In this document: piece by piece, positions 53,601-63,147 of the stretch
Layout: the number at the start of each line of letters is the position of its first letter
Position numbering within the stretch: position 1 is the first letter of the stretch
From: Neisseriaceae bacterium
GTDB taxonomy: Bacteria > Pseudomonadota > Gammaproteobacteria > Burkholderiales > Chromobacteriaceae
Direction of reading: 5' to 3'
Assembly: GCA_027489245.1 (NCBI GenBank)
Contig: JAIYAC010000006.1
Span: 62,001 to 126,000 of the forward strand
DNA: 64,000 bases
Position numbers and translations under genes: made by a program
Notes under the pieces: model-generated
Told to the model about the DNA's origin: nothing
Databases searched by the model: none
What the model saw: only the letters and a program-made list of their open reading frames with translations

Positions 53601-54513
53601 ATTTGCCTTGCAGCGCGGTCAAGCGGCCCGCCTCGAACGACAGCTGCACGCGGGATGACGCCGCCCCCTGGCCAGACAGCGGCGAGCCCGGCCAATAGCG
53701 CTGCAGCCAGTTCAGCTGCGGGGCATCGGCCTGCAGGGTGGCGCTGCCCTGCCATTGCGGCCAGTCTCGCAGGCGCCCACCCTGCCAGCTGGCCTCGAAA
53801 TCCACGTGCGATAGCTGGCTGGCTGCCGGCAAGGCCTGCACCTTCAGCTGGTGGCCCAGCAGGCTATTGTTCAAGGTGGCCGTAAGCTGGCGGGCGGTAA
53901 ACGCCGGCAAGCCCAGCAGGTGGTCTTGCCAGGAAAAACGCTGCAGGCTGATGCTGACCTCGCCCTGGCGCAGCAGCCAGTCCACCCCTGCCCCATCGCT
54001 TTTGCCGGCCGACAAGTCGACACCATTCAGGTACAGGTGGCCATTGGTGCGCCGTGACAGGTCCAGGCTCAGGCCATCCAGCCGCAGCAGCGCCAGACGG
54101 GGCTCCAGGTACAGCAGGCTCTGCCAGGAAGGCTGCAGCAGCGCGCTGCGTACGCTAACAGGCGGGCTGGCCGGGTCAGGGCGCACTTGCAGGTGGCTAA
54201 CAGTGAAGCGCGGGCCCAGCCACTGCCACTGGCCCTGTAGCTGGCCCAGCGACACCGGCATGCCCACCGCGGCACTGACGCGGGCGGCCAGCCACGGGCG
54301 CCAGCTGTCCAGGTTGGGCAGCACATAAAAGCGGAACAGCAAGAAAGCCAGCGTCAGCAGCAGCAATACGCCCGACAGCAGCCAGCCTAGCCAGCGACAT
54401 ACTCGGCGCAGCCAGAAAATCACCCGCAAACTTTGGTCTGCGGGTGCTGCTGCGGGGGCGGGAGTGGGGGTAGAATGTTCTGTCACGATTTCGTCATTGC
54501 GTGGAAAGCGCAT
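50632..54513 (-). CDS. yhdP: YhdP-family AsmA-like envelope protein
   Basis: A 1293-residue protein with one N-terminal membrane helix (about 40-62, WLGWLLSGVLLLLTLAFLLF) and a very long periplasmic part rich in beta strands, ending in an AsmA-like C-terminus (ANNRQQVAVRITPTLSEG). YhdP, TamB and YdbH carry phospholipids from inner to outer membrane in E. coli. The start is uncertain: the ATG at 54513 lies 1 base from the divergent glnE ATG, and an in-frame GTG at 54486 (VTEHSTPTP) is the alternative. No clear ribosome-binding site decides. Confidence 0.92.
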   Translation of the reverse strand: MRFPRNDEIVTEHSTPTPAPAAAPADQSLRVIFWLRRVCRWLGWLLSGVLLLLTLAFLLFRFYVLPNLDSWRPWLAARVSAAVGMPVSLGQLQGQWQWLGPRFTVSHLQVRPDPASPPVSVRSALLQPSWQSLLYLEPRLALLRLDGLSLDLSRRTNGHLYLNGVDLSAGKSDGAGVDWLLRQGEVSISLQRFSWQDHLLGLPAFTARQLTATLNNSLLGHQLKVQALPAASQLSHVDFEASWQGGRLRDWPQWQGSATLQADAPQLNWLQRYWPGSPLSGQGAASSRVQLSFEAGRLTALQGKWQLENAALGLPGEKTTAVPRLAGEVDYRSPAPGQHQLSAKHLYLQTRFGSLLQDAAVNARWHDVQGGFVEASGLQLAPVLPLLQPHVAALADSPVRQLAGQLQGMRWQWQGPLQQPRQYLFKTRFSEVAPHTDAANMTLSGGLSGELLAGSQQGRLSLVASPMQVALPGQLKQPLRILGGEGELRWQRQGAGWQLAIPAMAVATPDFSARLQGQVRLPAQGASQSDLQLAIDRVAINRVPAYLPQLIGSDTLTWLEGALQGGQARQVRATLQGDVLQFPFAGGRGGRFTVDAQVAGGKLRFDPAWPLIDGIEGQYRMRNDAIEVAATRASTAGIGLQQVQVRLPDTMHDTQTLQIAGLAEGELSTMLGYTRLSPVDGWLGGFLSTLDSTGQGKLKLGLAIPLDDAEKTRVSGELRLAGNTLQLRSLPLPLLTGIDGVLHFNEHGIASPGIDYSAFGGRSRLQANLDARGRMQFSSQGQVDVPQVLQQYVPFLAPYAAGQTGYRADFTVSNTLDALTVQSSLQGVRTTVPAPLAKTAEQSWPLQLGVFATQAGWQVDWQIPQHAQGLVALDHDGQLLGAGVGVGAEAPDPQGRIAIKVDAPALQLGPWLAALPAGAADNGTWPLPLSLGISTPRFMAQGKVLNNLQAALGWRGGESPLQLNVKSREVSGTLQYMPHGKGRLQARLAHLALPLEDDGLPPAGEPEPEISIPGLDVDIAALQWKDKVLGSLSLKAQHQPQLWLLDEVLLQTPEGKLTMSGAAPEGKSSGARRTEISFAANSQNAGALLARLGVPDALVGGEGELNGRVNWLGHAAAFDLARMSGSVKLDLRKGRFAQIDPGAARLLGVLSLQSLSRRIRLDFTDVFSSGFAFDSLTGSADIDAGVFRSSNVLLQGPAAKVTLQGEADLANNRQQVAVRITPTLSEGVAVLTGASLLNPVLGAITFAAQKLLKDPVSQILSFDYEVTGSLTDPQVRKVGQRVENKPAVAPAAP

Positions 54514-54514
54514 T

Positions 54515-57211
54515 ATGCCAGCAAATACCGCCGCCATCGCCTGTGCCCGTACATTCAGTTATTACCTGGACCGCCAGCTGGCGGCCCGCCCGGACGAGGC
54601 CGACAGGTTGGCCGCACGGCTGGATCACCCCTTTGATGCCGCCGAAATGGCCGAGTTTGCCCCCTGGCACAGCTACGACAGCATCGACGCCCTCACCCCG
54701 GCCCTGCGCAAGCTGCGCATCGCGGTGATGGCCCGCCTGATTACCCGCGACCACGCCGGGCTGGCTGACCTGCACGAAGTGGTGACCACCATCAGCCTGC
54801 TGGCCGATTTTGCCGTGCAGACCACGCTACCGGTGGCACGCCGCGCGCTGGCCAACCTGGGCGACCCCATCGGCGAGGAAAGCGGCGAGCTGCAAGAGCT
54901 CATCGTGATCGGCATGGGCAAGCTGGGCGGGCACGAGCTGAATGTCTCCAGCGACATCGACCTGATCTTCATCTACCCGGAAGACGGCGACACCAGCGGC
55001 CCGCGCCGGCTGTCCAACCACGAATACTTTACCCGCCTGGGCAAGCTGCTGATCAGCGCCATCAACGATGTCACCTACGACGGCCAGGTGTTCCGTGTAG
55101 ACATGCGGCTGCGCCCCTACGGCGACAGCGGCCCGCTGGTGATGAGCCTGGCAGCACTGGAAAACTACCTGCTGACCCAGGGGCGCGAATGGGAACGCTA
55201 CGCCTGGATCAAGGCCCGCGTGATGAGCGGTGACGCCAGCCAGCTCGAACCGCTGGTTCGCCCTTTTGTGTACCGCAAATACCTGGACTACGGTGCCTAC
55301 GGCGCCATGCGCGAGCTGCACGCCCAGATCCGGCGCGAGGTAGCCCGCCGCGACATGGCCGATAACATCAAGCTGGGGCCCGGCGGCATCCGCGAGGTAG
55401 AGTTCATCGCCCAGGTGTTCCAGCTGATCCGCGGCGGCCGCGAACGCCGCCTGCAACTGAAAAGCACGCGTGACACCTACGCCGTGCTGGCCGAGCTACG
55501 CCTGCTGGAGCCGGATACCGTCACCGAGCTGCTGGCCGCCTACACCTTTCTGCGCAACCTCGAACACCGCCTGCAATACCTGGACGACCAGCAAACGCAA
55601 AGCCTGCCCGCCAGCGACGACAACCGCCAGCGCATTGCCGCCAGCATGGGCTTTACCGGCTGGCAAGCCTTTCTGGACGAGCTGAACCAGCACCGTCGCC
55701 GTGTCACCCGCCACTTCGAGCAGGTGTTCTTTTTGCCCACCGAAGGCGCAGCCGCCCACCCGCTGGAGTCCGACTGGCGCGACATTGCCCACGCCGACAT
55801 CTCGGCCAAGCTGGCCACACTGGGCTACCACGACGCCGACAACATGCAGCGCCAGCTGCGCAGCCTGGCCTGCGGCCAACGTTACCAGCAGCTACCCGAC
55901 GGCAGCCGCAAAAAGCTGGACGCCCTGATGGGCCCGCTGATGGAGGTATCCGCCAGCTTTGATAACCCCGACACCACGCTGCAGCGCATCCTGCAGCTGA
56001 TTGAAGCCATCAGCCGCCGCGCATCCTACCTGTCGCTGCTGCTGGAGTACCCGCAAACCCTGCAGCGCCTGGCCTCGCTGTACTCGTCCAGCGCCTGGGT
56101 ATCCGATTACCTGTCGCGCCACCCGATCCTGCTGGACGAGCTGCTGGACGCCCGCGTGCTGTACGCCACGCCAGACTGGCCACAGTTGGCCGCACAGCTG
56201 GAACAGCAGCTGGCCGAGTGCCATGGCGATGTCGAGGCACAAATGGACGCATTGCGCCATTTCCAGCACGCGCAGACCTTCCGCCTGGTAGCACAAGACC
56301 TGGCCGGCATGTGGACGCTGGAAGCCCTCAGCGACGAGCTGTCGCGCCTGGCCGACCTGGTACTGGATGTGACCGTGCGCCACGCCTGGCTGGATATCCC
56401 CAAACGCCACCGCGACACACCACAGTTTGCCGTGGTGGGCTACGGCAAACTGGGCGGCAAAGAGCTGGGCTACGCCTCGGACCTGGACGTGATCTTTCTG
56501 TACGACGACGACCACCCGGACGCGGCCGACCTGTACTCGCGCCTGGCGCGCAAGATCATCACCTGGCTCACCAGTACCACCTCGGCCGGCGTACTGTACG
56601 ACATAGACATCCGCCTGCGCCCCGACGGTGCCAGCGGCCTGCTGGTCAGCAGTGTGGAAGCCTTCGAGCACTACCAGCACCACAAGGCCTGGCTGTGGGA
56701 GCACCAGGCACTGACCCGCGCCCGCTATGTGTGTGGCGACCACAGCATAGGCGCGCGCTTCGACACCATCCGCCAGCAAGTGCTGGCGCTGCCGCGCGAC
56801 AGCGCCGCACTGGGGGCAGAAGTGGTCGCCATGCGCAACAAGATGCTGGAAAGCCATGCGGCCAACGTAGACGATGTGAAACACGCGCGCGGCGGCATTA
56901 TCGATGTGGAGTTCATCGTGCAGTACCTGATTCTGGCCCACGCGGGCCAGCACCCGGCGCTGCTGGCCAATAGCGGCAACATCGCCCTGCTGGCGGCCGC
57001 CGCCGAGGCCGGGCTGATCCCCGCGCAGTTAGCCGAAGAAGCCCGCAAAGCCTACCGCCTGTACCGCCGCCTGCAGCACGCCAGCCGCCTGGATGGCAAC
57101 GATAAATGCAGCCACCCGCCGCTGGAAGCCTATGCGCAGGTACAGACCCTGTGGCAAAGCGTGCTGGGCACCGCAGCTAGCCCGGCGGAAAAGCCGGTTC
57201 ACTTTCAGTAG
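54515..57211 (+). CDS. glnE: Bifunctional glutamine synthetase adenylyltransferase/adenylyl-removing enzyme
   Basis: An 898-residue enzyme that adenylylates and de-adenylylates glutamine synthetase. It has two nucleotidyltransferase domains, the first with [20 protein letters not shown] near residue 133-152 and the second with [20 protein letters not shown] near 640-660, joined by the PII-responsive helical part. [15 protein letters not shown] and [16 protein letters not shown] are matching C-terminal blocks of each half. The ATG at 54515 has GGAAAG 5-10 bases upstream. Together with glnD it forms the nitrogen cascade. Confidence 0.97.
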   Translation: MPANTAAIACARTFSYYLDRQLAARPDEADRLAARLDHPFDAAEMAEFAPWHSYDSIDALTPALRKLRIAVMARLITRDHAGLADLHEVVTTISLLADFAVQTTLPVARRALANLGDPIGEESGELQELIVIGMGKLGGHELNVSSDIDLIFIYPEDGDTSGPRRLSNHEYFTRLGKLLISAINDVTYDGQVFRVDMRLRPYGDSGPLVMSLAALENYLLTQGREWERYAWIKARVMSGDASQLEPLVRPFVYRKYLDYGAYGAMRELHAQIRREVARRDMADNIKLGPGGIREVEFIAQVFQLIRGGRERRLQLKSTRDTYAVLAELRLLEPDTVTELLAAYTFLRNLEHRLQYLDDQQTQSLPASDDNRQRIAASMGFTGWQAFLDELNQHRRRVTRHFEQVFFLPTEGAAAHPLESDWRDIAHADISAKLATLGYHDADNMQRQLRSLACGQRYQQLPDGSRKKLDALMGPLMEVSASFDNPDTTLQRILQLIEAISRRASYLSLLLEYPQTLQRLASLYSSSAWVSDYLSRHPILLDELLDARVLYATPDWPQLAAQLEQQLAECHGDVEAQMDALRHFQHAQTFRLVAQDLAGMWTLEALSDELSRLADLVLDVTVRHAWLDIPKRHRDTPQFAVVGYGKLGGKELGYASDLDVIFLYDDDHPDAADLYSRLARKIITWLTSTTSAGVLYDIDIRLRPDGASGLLVSSVEAFEHYQHHKAWLWEHQALTRARYVCGDHSIGARFDTIRQQVLALPRDSAALGAEVVAMRNKMLESHAANVDDVKHARGGIIDVEFIVQYLILAHAGQHPALLANSGNIALLAAAAEAGLIPAQLAEEARKAYRLYRRLQHASRLDGNDKCSHPPLEAYAQVQTLWQSVLGTAASPAEKPVHFQ

Positions 57212-57225
57212 GGCAACTGTATAAT
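57198..57225 (+). promoter_or_regulatory. ilvE: Probable promoter of ilvE
   Basis: TTCACT at 57198-57203 and a perfect TATAAT at 57220-57225 are 16 bases apart, overlapping the end of glnE. The ilvE ATG is at 57262 with GGAG in between. Confidence 0.6.
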
Positions 57226-57261
57226 CGCAGCACACCAAAAACAGGACTCGGAGAATTCACC

Positions 57262-58185
57262 ATGTCGATGGCAGACCGCGACGGTTTCATCTGGTACAAC
57301 GGCGAACTGGTTGATTGGCGCAACGCCACCACCCACGTACTGACCCACACCTTGCACTATGGCATGGGCGTATTCGAAGGCGTGCGCGCCTACGAAACGG
57401 CGCGTGGCCCGGCTATTTTCCGCCTGCAAGACCACACAGACCGCCTGTTCCGCTCTGCCAAAATCCTGGGCATGGACCTGCCATTCAGCAAACAGCAGGT
57501 TAATCAGGCCCACATCGACGTGGTGAAAGCCAACCAGCTCAAATCGTGCTACTTCCGCCCCATGGCGTTTTATGGCGCCGGCAAGCTGGGCGTGGCCCCG
57601 AAGAAAGACGATGTGCAGCTGATCGTGGCCGCTTGGCCGTGGGGCGCGTACCTGGGCGAAGACGGCCTGGAAAAAGGCATTCGTGTGAAGACCAGCTCCT
57701 TCACCCGCCACCATGTGAACATCACCATGTGCAAGGCCAAGGCCAACGGCAACTACATGAACTCCATCCTGGCCAACAACGAAGCCACCGCAGACGGCTA
57801 CGATGAAGCCCTGCTGCTGGACGTAGACGGCTTTGTGGCGGAGGGCTCGGGCGAAAACATCTTTATCGTACGCAAGGGCAAGCTATACACTCCCGACCTC
57901 ACCAGCGCACTGGAAGGCATCACGCGCGATACCGTGGTACAGATTGCCGACGAAATGGGCCTGGAGCTGGTAGAAAAACGCATTACCCGTGACGAAGTCT
58001 ACAGTGCCGACGAAGCCTTCTTCACCGGCACCGCCGCCGAAGTCACCCCGATCCGCGAGCTGGACCGTCGCGCCATCGGCGAGGGCAAACGCGGCCCGAT
58101 TACCGCCGAAATCCAGAAACGCTACTTTGACTGCGTCAAAGGCCTGGATGAAAGCAAGCAACACTGGCTGACCTACGTCGCCTGA
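57262..58185 (+). CDS. ilvE: Branched-chain amino-acid aminotransferase
   Basis: A 307-residue fold-type IV PLP enzyme for the last step of valine, leucine and isoleucine synthesis. [35 protein letters not shown], the Lys-containing block [20 protein letters not shown] (read in part), [12 protein letters not shown] and [12 protein letters not shown] are all family hallmarks. Start and length fit IlvE exactly. A zinc-finger gene follows, as is common in betaproteobacteria. Confidence 0.97.
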   Translation: MSMADRDGFIWYNGELVDWRNATTHVLTHTLHYGMGVFEGVRAYETARGPAIFRLQDHTDRLFRSAKILGMDLPFSKQQVNQAHIDVVKANQLKSCYFRPMAFYGAGKLGVAPKKDDVQLIVAAWPWGAYLGEDGLEKGIRVKTSSFTRHHVNITMCKAKANGNYMNSILANNEATADGYDEALLLDVDGFVAEGSGENIFIVRKGKLYTPDLTSALEGITRDTVVQIADEMGLELVEKRITRDEVYSADEAFFTGTAAEVTPIRELDRRAIGEGKRGPITAEIQKRYFDCVKGLDESKQHWLTYVA

Positions 58186-58233
58186 TTACAGCAAGACGGC
58201 CCGCCCTGCGGGCCCCAACCGGAAGCTAACAGC

Positions 58234-58440
58234 ATGGCCGAACTGAAAGAAAACACCGCACGCATCATCGAAGTGACCGCCAAGGACCTGCCGCTGCACT
58301 GTCCTACCCCGGACATGGTGGCATGGAACTCGCACCCGCGCGTCTTCCTGCCGGTAGCCAAAAACGGCGGCGAAGCACTGTGCCCTTACTGTGGCACCCG
58401 TTACAAGCTGACCGGCCCGCTGCCGCACGGCCACCACTAA
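58234..58440 (+). CDS. Small CHCC zinc-finger protein (NDUFS6-like domain)
   Basis: A 68-residue protein with the zinc-finger CHCC pattern: LPLHCPTPDMVAWNSHPRVF supplies Cys and His, and ALCPYCGTRYKL the second Cys pair. Related to the C-terminal domain of the complex I accessory subunit NDUFS6. It is conserved downstream of ilvE in betaproteobacteria; role unknown. A short GC hairpin (58198-58214) lies between ilvE and this gene. Confidence 0.9.
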   Translation: MAELKENTARIIEVTAKDLPLHCPTPDMVAWNSHPRVFLPVAKNGGEALCPYCGTRYKLTGPLPHGHH

Positions 58441-58462
58441 GCCTTTTAATGACAGCCTGAAC

Positions 58463-58490
58463 AAAGGTGTGGCCTGGCTACACCTTTTTT
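58463..58490 (+). terminator. Terminator between the zinc-finger gene and waaF
   Basis: AAAGGTGT at 58463-58470 pairs with ACACCTTT at 58480-58487, followed by further T. It ends only 10 bases before the waaF ATG. Confidence 0.8.
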
Positions 58491-58500
58491 GCTTGTATAC

Positions 58501-59556
58501 ATGATCAAAAAAATACTGGTAATCGGCCCGTCCTGGGTAGGCGATAGCGTGATGGCGCAGCCACTGTACCGCCGCCTGCACGAACGCCACCCGGGCCTGG
58601 AGCTGCACGTGTTTGCCCCGGCATGGACCCTGCCCCTGCTGTCCCGCATGCCGGAGGTGGCCAAGGCACACCTGAACCCCTTCGGCCACGGCCAGCTGCG
58701 CCTGGGCGAACGCTGGCGGGTAGCCCGCGCCCTGCGGCGCGAGCACTTCGACCAGGTCGTGGTGCTGCCCAACTCGCTGAAAGCGGCGCTGATACCGTTT
58801 CTGGCCGGCATCCCGCTGCGCACCGGCTTTACCGGCGAGCTGCGCTACGGCCTGCTGAACGACACCCGCGAGCTGGACGAGCACGCGCTGCCTACCATGG
58901 TCGAGCGCTTCTGCGCGCTGGGCGAGCCCCCGCGCCAGGCCCTGCACCGGCCTATTGCCCACCCGCAGCTGCGCTCCACGCCGGCGGCTCAGGAAAACAC
59001 CGCACGCAAGCTGGGCCTGTCGCTGGCGCAACCCATTGTGGCCATGTGCCCCGGCGCAGAATACGGCCCGGCCAAACGCTGGCCGGCACGCCACTTTGCC
59101 GAGCTGGCACGGCAATACCACGCCGACGGCTACCAGGTATGGCTGTTTGGCTCGGGCAAAGATAAAGAAATCGGCGACGAAATCGCCCGCCTGGCAGGCG
59201 GCTGCGCGCTGAACCTGTGCGGCAAAACCGGTCTGGAAGAAGCCATCGACCTGATGGGCCTGGCGAAGCTGGCGGTATGCAACGACTCGGGGCTGATGCA
59301 CGTTGCCGCCGCGCTGGGCGTGCCGCTAGTGGGTGTCTACGGCTCCTCCAGCCCGGACTTCACCCCGCCACTGAGCCACAGCGCCAGTATTGTCTCGCTC
59401 AATATGGACTGCAGCCCTTGCTTTGAACGCACCTGCCCGTACAAACACACGCACTGCCTGGAAAACCTGGCACCAGAACAGGTACGCAGCGCAGCGGACG
59501 GGCTATTGAAACACGCTGTAAAACGCAGCGACCCCACCACCACGAGCGAAGCATGA
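58501..59556 (+). CDS. waaF: Lipopolysaccharide heptosyltransferase II
   Basis: A 351-residue glycosyltransferase family 9 enzyme that adds the second heptose to the LPS inner core. KKILVIGPSWVGDSVMAQPL at the N-terminus, GAEYGPAKRWPARHFAELAR and the ADP-heptose-binding region AVCNDSGLMHVAAALGVP and YGSSSPDFTPP are intact. The ATG at 58501 stands 10 bases after a terminator and has no visible ribosome-binding site. The stop overlaps the TetR start. Confidence 0.95.
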   Translation: MIKKILVIGPSWVGDSVMAQPLYRRLHERHPGLELHVFAPAWTLPLLSRMPEVAKAHLNPFGHGQLRLGERWRVARALRREHFDQVVVLPNSLKAALIPFLAGIPLRTGFTGELRYGLLNDTRELDEHALPTMVERFCALGEPPRQALHRPIAHPQLRSTPAAQENTARKLGLSLAQPIVAMCPGAEYGPAKRWPARHFAELARQYHADGYQVWLFGSGKDKEIGDEIARLAGGCALNLCGKTGLEEAIDLMGLAKLAVCNDSGLMHVAAALGVPLVGVYGSSSPDFTPPLSHSASIVSLNMDCSPCFERTCPYKHTHCLENLAPEQVRSAADGLLKHAVKRSDPTTTSEA

Positions 59557-60146
59557 GCCGCAACGATCTGAACAACCACCAGGAAGCCAACAGCCGCCGC
59601 ATGGAGCTGATTCGCGCTGCCGCCAAGCTGTTTCGCGACCAGGGCTACGAACGCACCACAGTGCGTGACCTGGGCAATGCCGTAGGCCTGCAATCGGGCA
59701 GCCTGTTTTATCACTTTCGCACCAAAGAAGAGATCCTGGTGGCCGTGATGGCGCTGGGCATTACCGCTACCACCGAGCAGCTGGCGCTGACCCTGGCCGC
59801 GGCCAGCGACACACGCAGCAAGTTGGCCGCACTATTCCACGTGCACCTGCACTCGCTGCTAGGCGACAACCAGGCCGCGCTGGAAGTGATGCTGTACGAG
59901 TGGCGCAGTGTTTCCGACAGCGCCAAACCCGGTCTGATCGTACTGCGCGACCGATACGAAGCCCTGTGGCAAGGCGTGCTGGACGACGCTGCCGCAGAAG
60001 GCCTGATCAAACAGGACACCCACCTGCTGCGCCGCACCCTGCTGGGCAGCCTACACTGGACCGTACAGTGGTACCGCAACGACGGCGAGCTATCGGTCGC
60101 CCAGCTGGCCGAACGCATGCTGGCGCTGACACTGCAAACGCGCTAG
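59553..60146 (+). CDS. TetR/AcrR-family transcriptional regulator
   Basis: A 197-residue TetR protein. The N-terminal helix-turn-helix reads LIRAAAKLFRDQGYERTTVRD and GSLFYHFRTKEEILVAVM, and the C-terminal ligand domain is helical. It resembles fatty-acid-type TetR regulators, but the target is unknown. It is coupled to waaF by an ATGA overlap. Confidence 0.9.
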   Translation: MSRNDLNNHQEANSRRMELIRAAAKLFRDQGYERTTVRDLGNAVGLQSGSLFYHFRTKEEILVAVMALGITATTEQLALTLAAASDTRSKLAALFHVHLHSLLGDNQAALEVMLYEWRSVSDSAKPGLIVLRDRYEALWQGVLDDAAAEGLIKQDTHLLRRTLLGSLHWTVQWYRNDGELSVAQLAERMLALTLQTR

Positions 60147-60202
60147 CCGTATGACAAGGCAAGCGCTAAGCTGCTAGTAAAGACTCGGCAGGCGGGGGAG
60201 AT

Positions 60203-60664
60203 ATGGCGATACACACTGCGCGCAAACACCTGTGGGCTGCACTGGGCTGGTTAAACTTCGCCCTGGGCATCATTGGTGCGGTAACGCCCCTGCTGCCCAC
60301 CACGGTATTCATCCTGATGGCTGCCGCGTGCTTCTCCCGCAGCCACCCGGCCCTGGAGCAAAAGCTGCTGAGCCACCCGCGCTTTGGCCCCGCCATCCGC
60401 GATTGGCGAACTTATCGCGGCATGCGCAGACAAACCAAACGTATCGCCCTGCTCGCCATGGCCGTATCGTTCGGCATCAGTCTGGCCATGCTGGGTAGCC
60501 AGCCCCTGCTACAAGCCATGTTGGCCGCACTGTGGCTAGGGCTGTCAGCCTGGATCTGGCACTTGCCCACCATCACCGCCTGCAGTGCGATGCAGCCACT
60601 ACCGCAATGCGCCTTGCGTCAAGGGGCGCACAAGGAGGAGTCTCATGGACATCAGCAGCACTAA
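60203..60664 (+). CDS. YbaN family (DUF454) membrane protein
   Basis: A 153-residue protein with two to three hydrophobic segments. The family block is GWLNFALGIIGAVTPLLPTT with FILMAAACFSRSHP, and HPRFGPAIRDWRTYRGM follows. The C-terminus is longer and more polar than in E. coli YbaN (ends GAHKEESHGHQQH). A GGGGGAG site precedes the ATG. The end overlaps the next gene by 20 bases, so part of the polar tail shares sequence with its start. Confidence 0.87.
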   Translation: MAIHTARKHLWAALGWLNFALGIIGAVTPLLPTTVFILMAAACFSRSHPALEQKLLSHPRFGPAIRDWRTYRGMRRQTKRIALLAMAVSFGISLAMLGSQPLLQAMLAALWLGLSAWIWHLPTITACSAMQPLPQCALRQGAHKEESHGHQQH

Positions 60665-61211
60665 CCCGCTCAGCCCTAGCCCGCTCTACCGTGACAGCAC
60701 CGCCGCCCGCCAGCGCGAGCTACCGCAAACCGGTGGCCTGGAGTCTGCTGGCCAGCAAGCACTGGAAGCCAGTACCGCACGCGAAGCACAGCTACAAGCT
60801 GCCACCCAGCAAGTCGCCAGCAAACCGCAAAATGCCGCTGCCCAGCTAAACAACCGCGCTACCGACCTGCAGTTCAGCCTGCAAGCTCAGCTGCTCAGCA
60901 CCCAGGCCGTGCGCGTGCAAGAACAGCAGCAGGCTGATGCCGCGGCACCGCCTGCTGCCAGCCAGCCTGCGGCCAACCCTGCTGGCGATAGCAATAGCGG
61001 CAACACCAACGCTGCCCCGCTGGCCACCCCCTCGCCAGAAGCCACGGCCCGGCAAACTGCCGCCCCGCGCAGCACGCCACAACCCGCTACCCGCACCGAA
61101 GACAACAGCCGTGCCGAGCTGAACGCCAGCGCCCAGCAGCAAGCTGTCGCACAGTACCAGGCATCGCAATCACTACTGCAAAGCAGCAGCGGCATGAAGT
61201 TCAGCGCCTAA
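60645..61211 (+). CDS. Low-complexity Ala/Gln/Pro-rich protein, unknown
   Basis: A 188-residue protein I do not recognise. It starts MDISSTNPLSPSPLYRDSTA, has a helical Ala/Gln middle (TDLQFSLQAQLLSTQAVRVQ), a disordered Pro/Ala/Asn section and a Gln-rich end (QYQASQSLLQSSSGMKFSA). No signal peptide or membrane segment. The ATG at 60645 has a perfect AAGGAGGAG site, which strongly supports translation. It is convergent with a YjfB-family motility gene, and its composition resembles flagellar or secretion accessory proteins; that is only a hint. Confidence 0.75.
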   Translation: MDISSTNPLSPSPLYRDSTAARQRELPQTGGLESAGQQALEASTAREAQLQAATQQVASKPQNAAAQLNNRATDLQFSLQAQLLSTQAVRVQEQQQADAAAPPAASQPAANPAGDSNSGNTNAAPLATPSPEATARQTAAPRSTPQPATRTEDNSRAELNASAQQQAVAQYQASQSLLQSSSGMKFSA

Positions 61212-61214
61212 ATG

Positions 61215-61264
61215 GCAAGCCATGAAAAAACCCGCCGTACAAGGCGGGTTTTTTTATGGCTTGC
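61215..61264. terminator. Exceptionally long bidirectional terminator hairpin
   Basis: The arms 61215-61236 and 61243-61264 pair over 22 bases (GCAAGCCAT, one G-T pair, then AAAAAACCCGCC) around GTACAA. The A and T runs inside the stem make it work on both strands. It separates two convergent genes. Confidence 0.9.
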
Positions 61265-61271
61265 TGGCAAA

Positions 61272-61451
61272 TTACGCCTTCACATCCACATTCTGCCCCA
61301 GATGGGCAGGGTTGTTGGTTTGGGGCGCACTTTGCTCCACAGATGCCATCAGCGTCTGCATGGTGTCGCTGGACACCTCCATGGCTTTTTTCAACACAAA
61401 CGTTTCAGTAGCCTGCTTCACGTTTGTATTGGTGCTGGAACCTATCTCCAT
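61272..61451 (-). CDS. YjfB-family putative motility protein
   Basis: A 59-residue protein: MEIGSSTNTNVKQATETFVL at the start, VLKKAMEVSSDTMQTLMAS in the middle and the family-typical end NNPAHLGQNVDVKA. YjfB proteins (putative motility protein family) are small, found in flagellated bacteria and often sigma28-controlled; their exact function is not known. The ATG at 61451 has AAGGAG about 8 bases upstream, better than the ATG at 61475. No flagellar operon is adjacent. Confidence 0.85.
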   Translation of the reverse strand: MEIGSSTNTNVKQATETFVLKKAMEVSSDTMQTLMASVEQSAPQTNNPAHLGQNVDVKA

Positions 61452-61540
61452 AGCATCACTCCTTCCGGTAGCCATAAACTATTTGGCAAGTAGAAACACT
61501 TTATCGGCCACATTCCCGATTACTGATAAAATAATACTAA

Positions 61541-62518
<978 letters not shown>

Positions 62519-62524
62519 ACCACG

Positions 62525-63133
62525 TTGAAGTCGCTCAAAGAGCAGCTAAAGCCGATCAAACCACAGGCAAGGCCCGCAAGGGTCTTGCCTGTGGCCGTTG
62601 CGGCGCCGCCACCCGAGCCAGACTTCCCCAGCCTGATGCGCGATGTACGCCCGCTCAAGCCGGATGGCCGCGTACAACACCCCATGCCCCGCCCGCGGCC
62701 GCGGCCACTGCACCACGCGGCGCACCGCATCCACCACCCGGGCGAGAACGAACAAGGCCTGTTTGCGCAGATGCTGGGCTGGTTTGAACCGGCGCACATC
62801 GATATCGAGCACCGCAGCCCCGGCATGCCGGCACACACGCTGAAAAAACTGAAAGCCGGCCACTGGCCGGTGTGTGCAGAGCTGGACCTGCACGGCCTGG
62901 ACCGTTTCGAGGCGCACGAGCAGCTGGCGCTGTTTTTGCACCGCAGCCGCCACCAGGGCCAGTGTGTGCGCATCATCCACGGCAAGGGTTTAAGCTCGCG
63001 TGGCGAGCCCGTGCTACCCAAAATGGTCCGCAGCTGGCTGACCCACCACCCGGAAGTACTGGCCTTTTGTGAAACCCGCACCCAGCATGGCGGTAGCGGT
63101 GCCGTACTGGCATTGCTGAAACGCCCTGGCTGA
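62525..63133 (+). CDS. Smr-domain protein (TTG start)
   Basis: A 202-residue protein with a basic, disordered N-terminus rich in Pro and Arg (RPRPRPLHHAAHRIHHPG) and a C-terminal Smr domain: ELDLHGLDRFEAHEQLALFL, RIIHGKGLSSRGEPVLPKMV and CETRTQHGGSGAVLALLK. The DLHG and HGKG motifs are those of Smr endonucleases. No ATG fits before about residue 38, so the TTG at 62525 is the best start. It lies in frame 6 bases after the trxB stop. Confidence 0.87.
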   Translation: MKSLKEQLKPIKPQARPARVLPVAVAAPPPEPDFPSLMRDVRPLKPDGRVQHPMPRPRPRPLHHAAHRIHHPGENEQGLFAQMLGWFEPAHIDIEHRSPGMPAHTLKKLKAGHWPVCAELDLHGLDRFEAHEQLALFLHRSRHQGQCVRIIHGKGLSSRGEPVLPKMVRSWLTHHPEVLAFCETRTQHGGSGAVLALLKRPG

Positions 63134-63147
63134 CACAAGGAAACAAG

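Noticed and set aside
58198..58214. GGCCCGC-CCT-GCGGGCC hairpin as an ilvE terminator
   Set aside because: Only seven pairs and no T tract; the zinc-finger gene is conserved as a partner of ilvE, so read-through is more likely.
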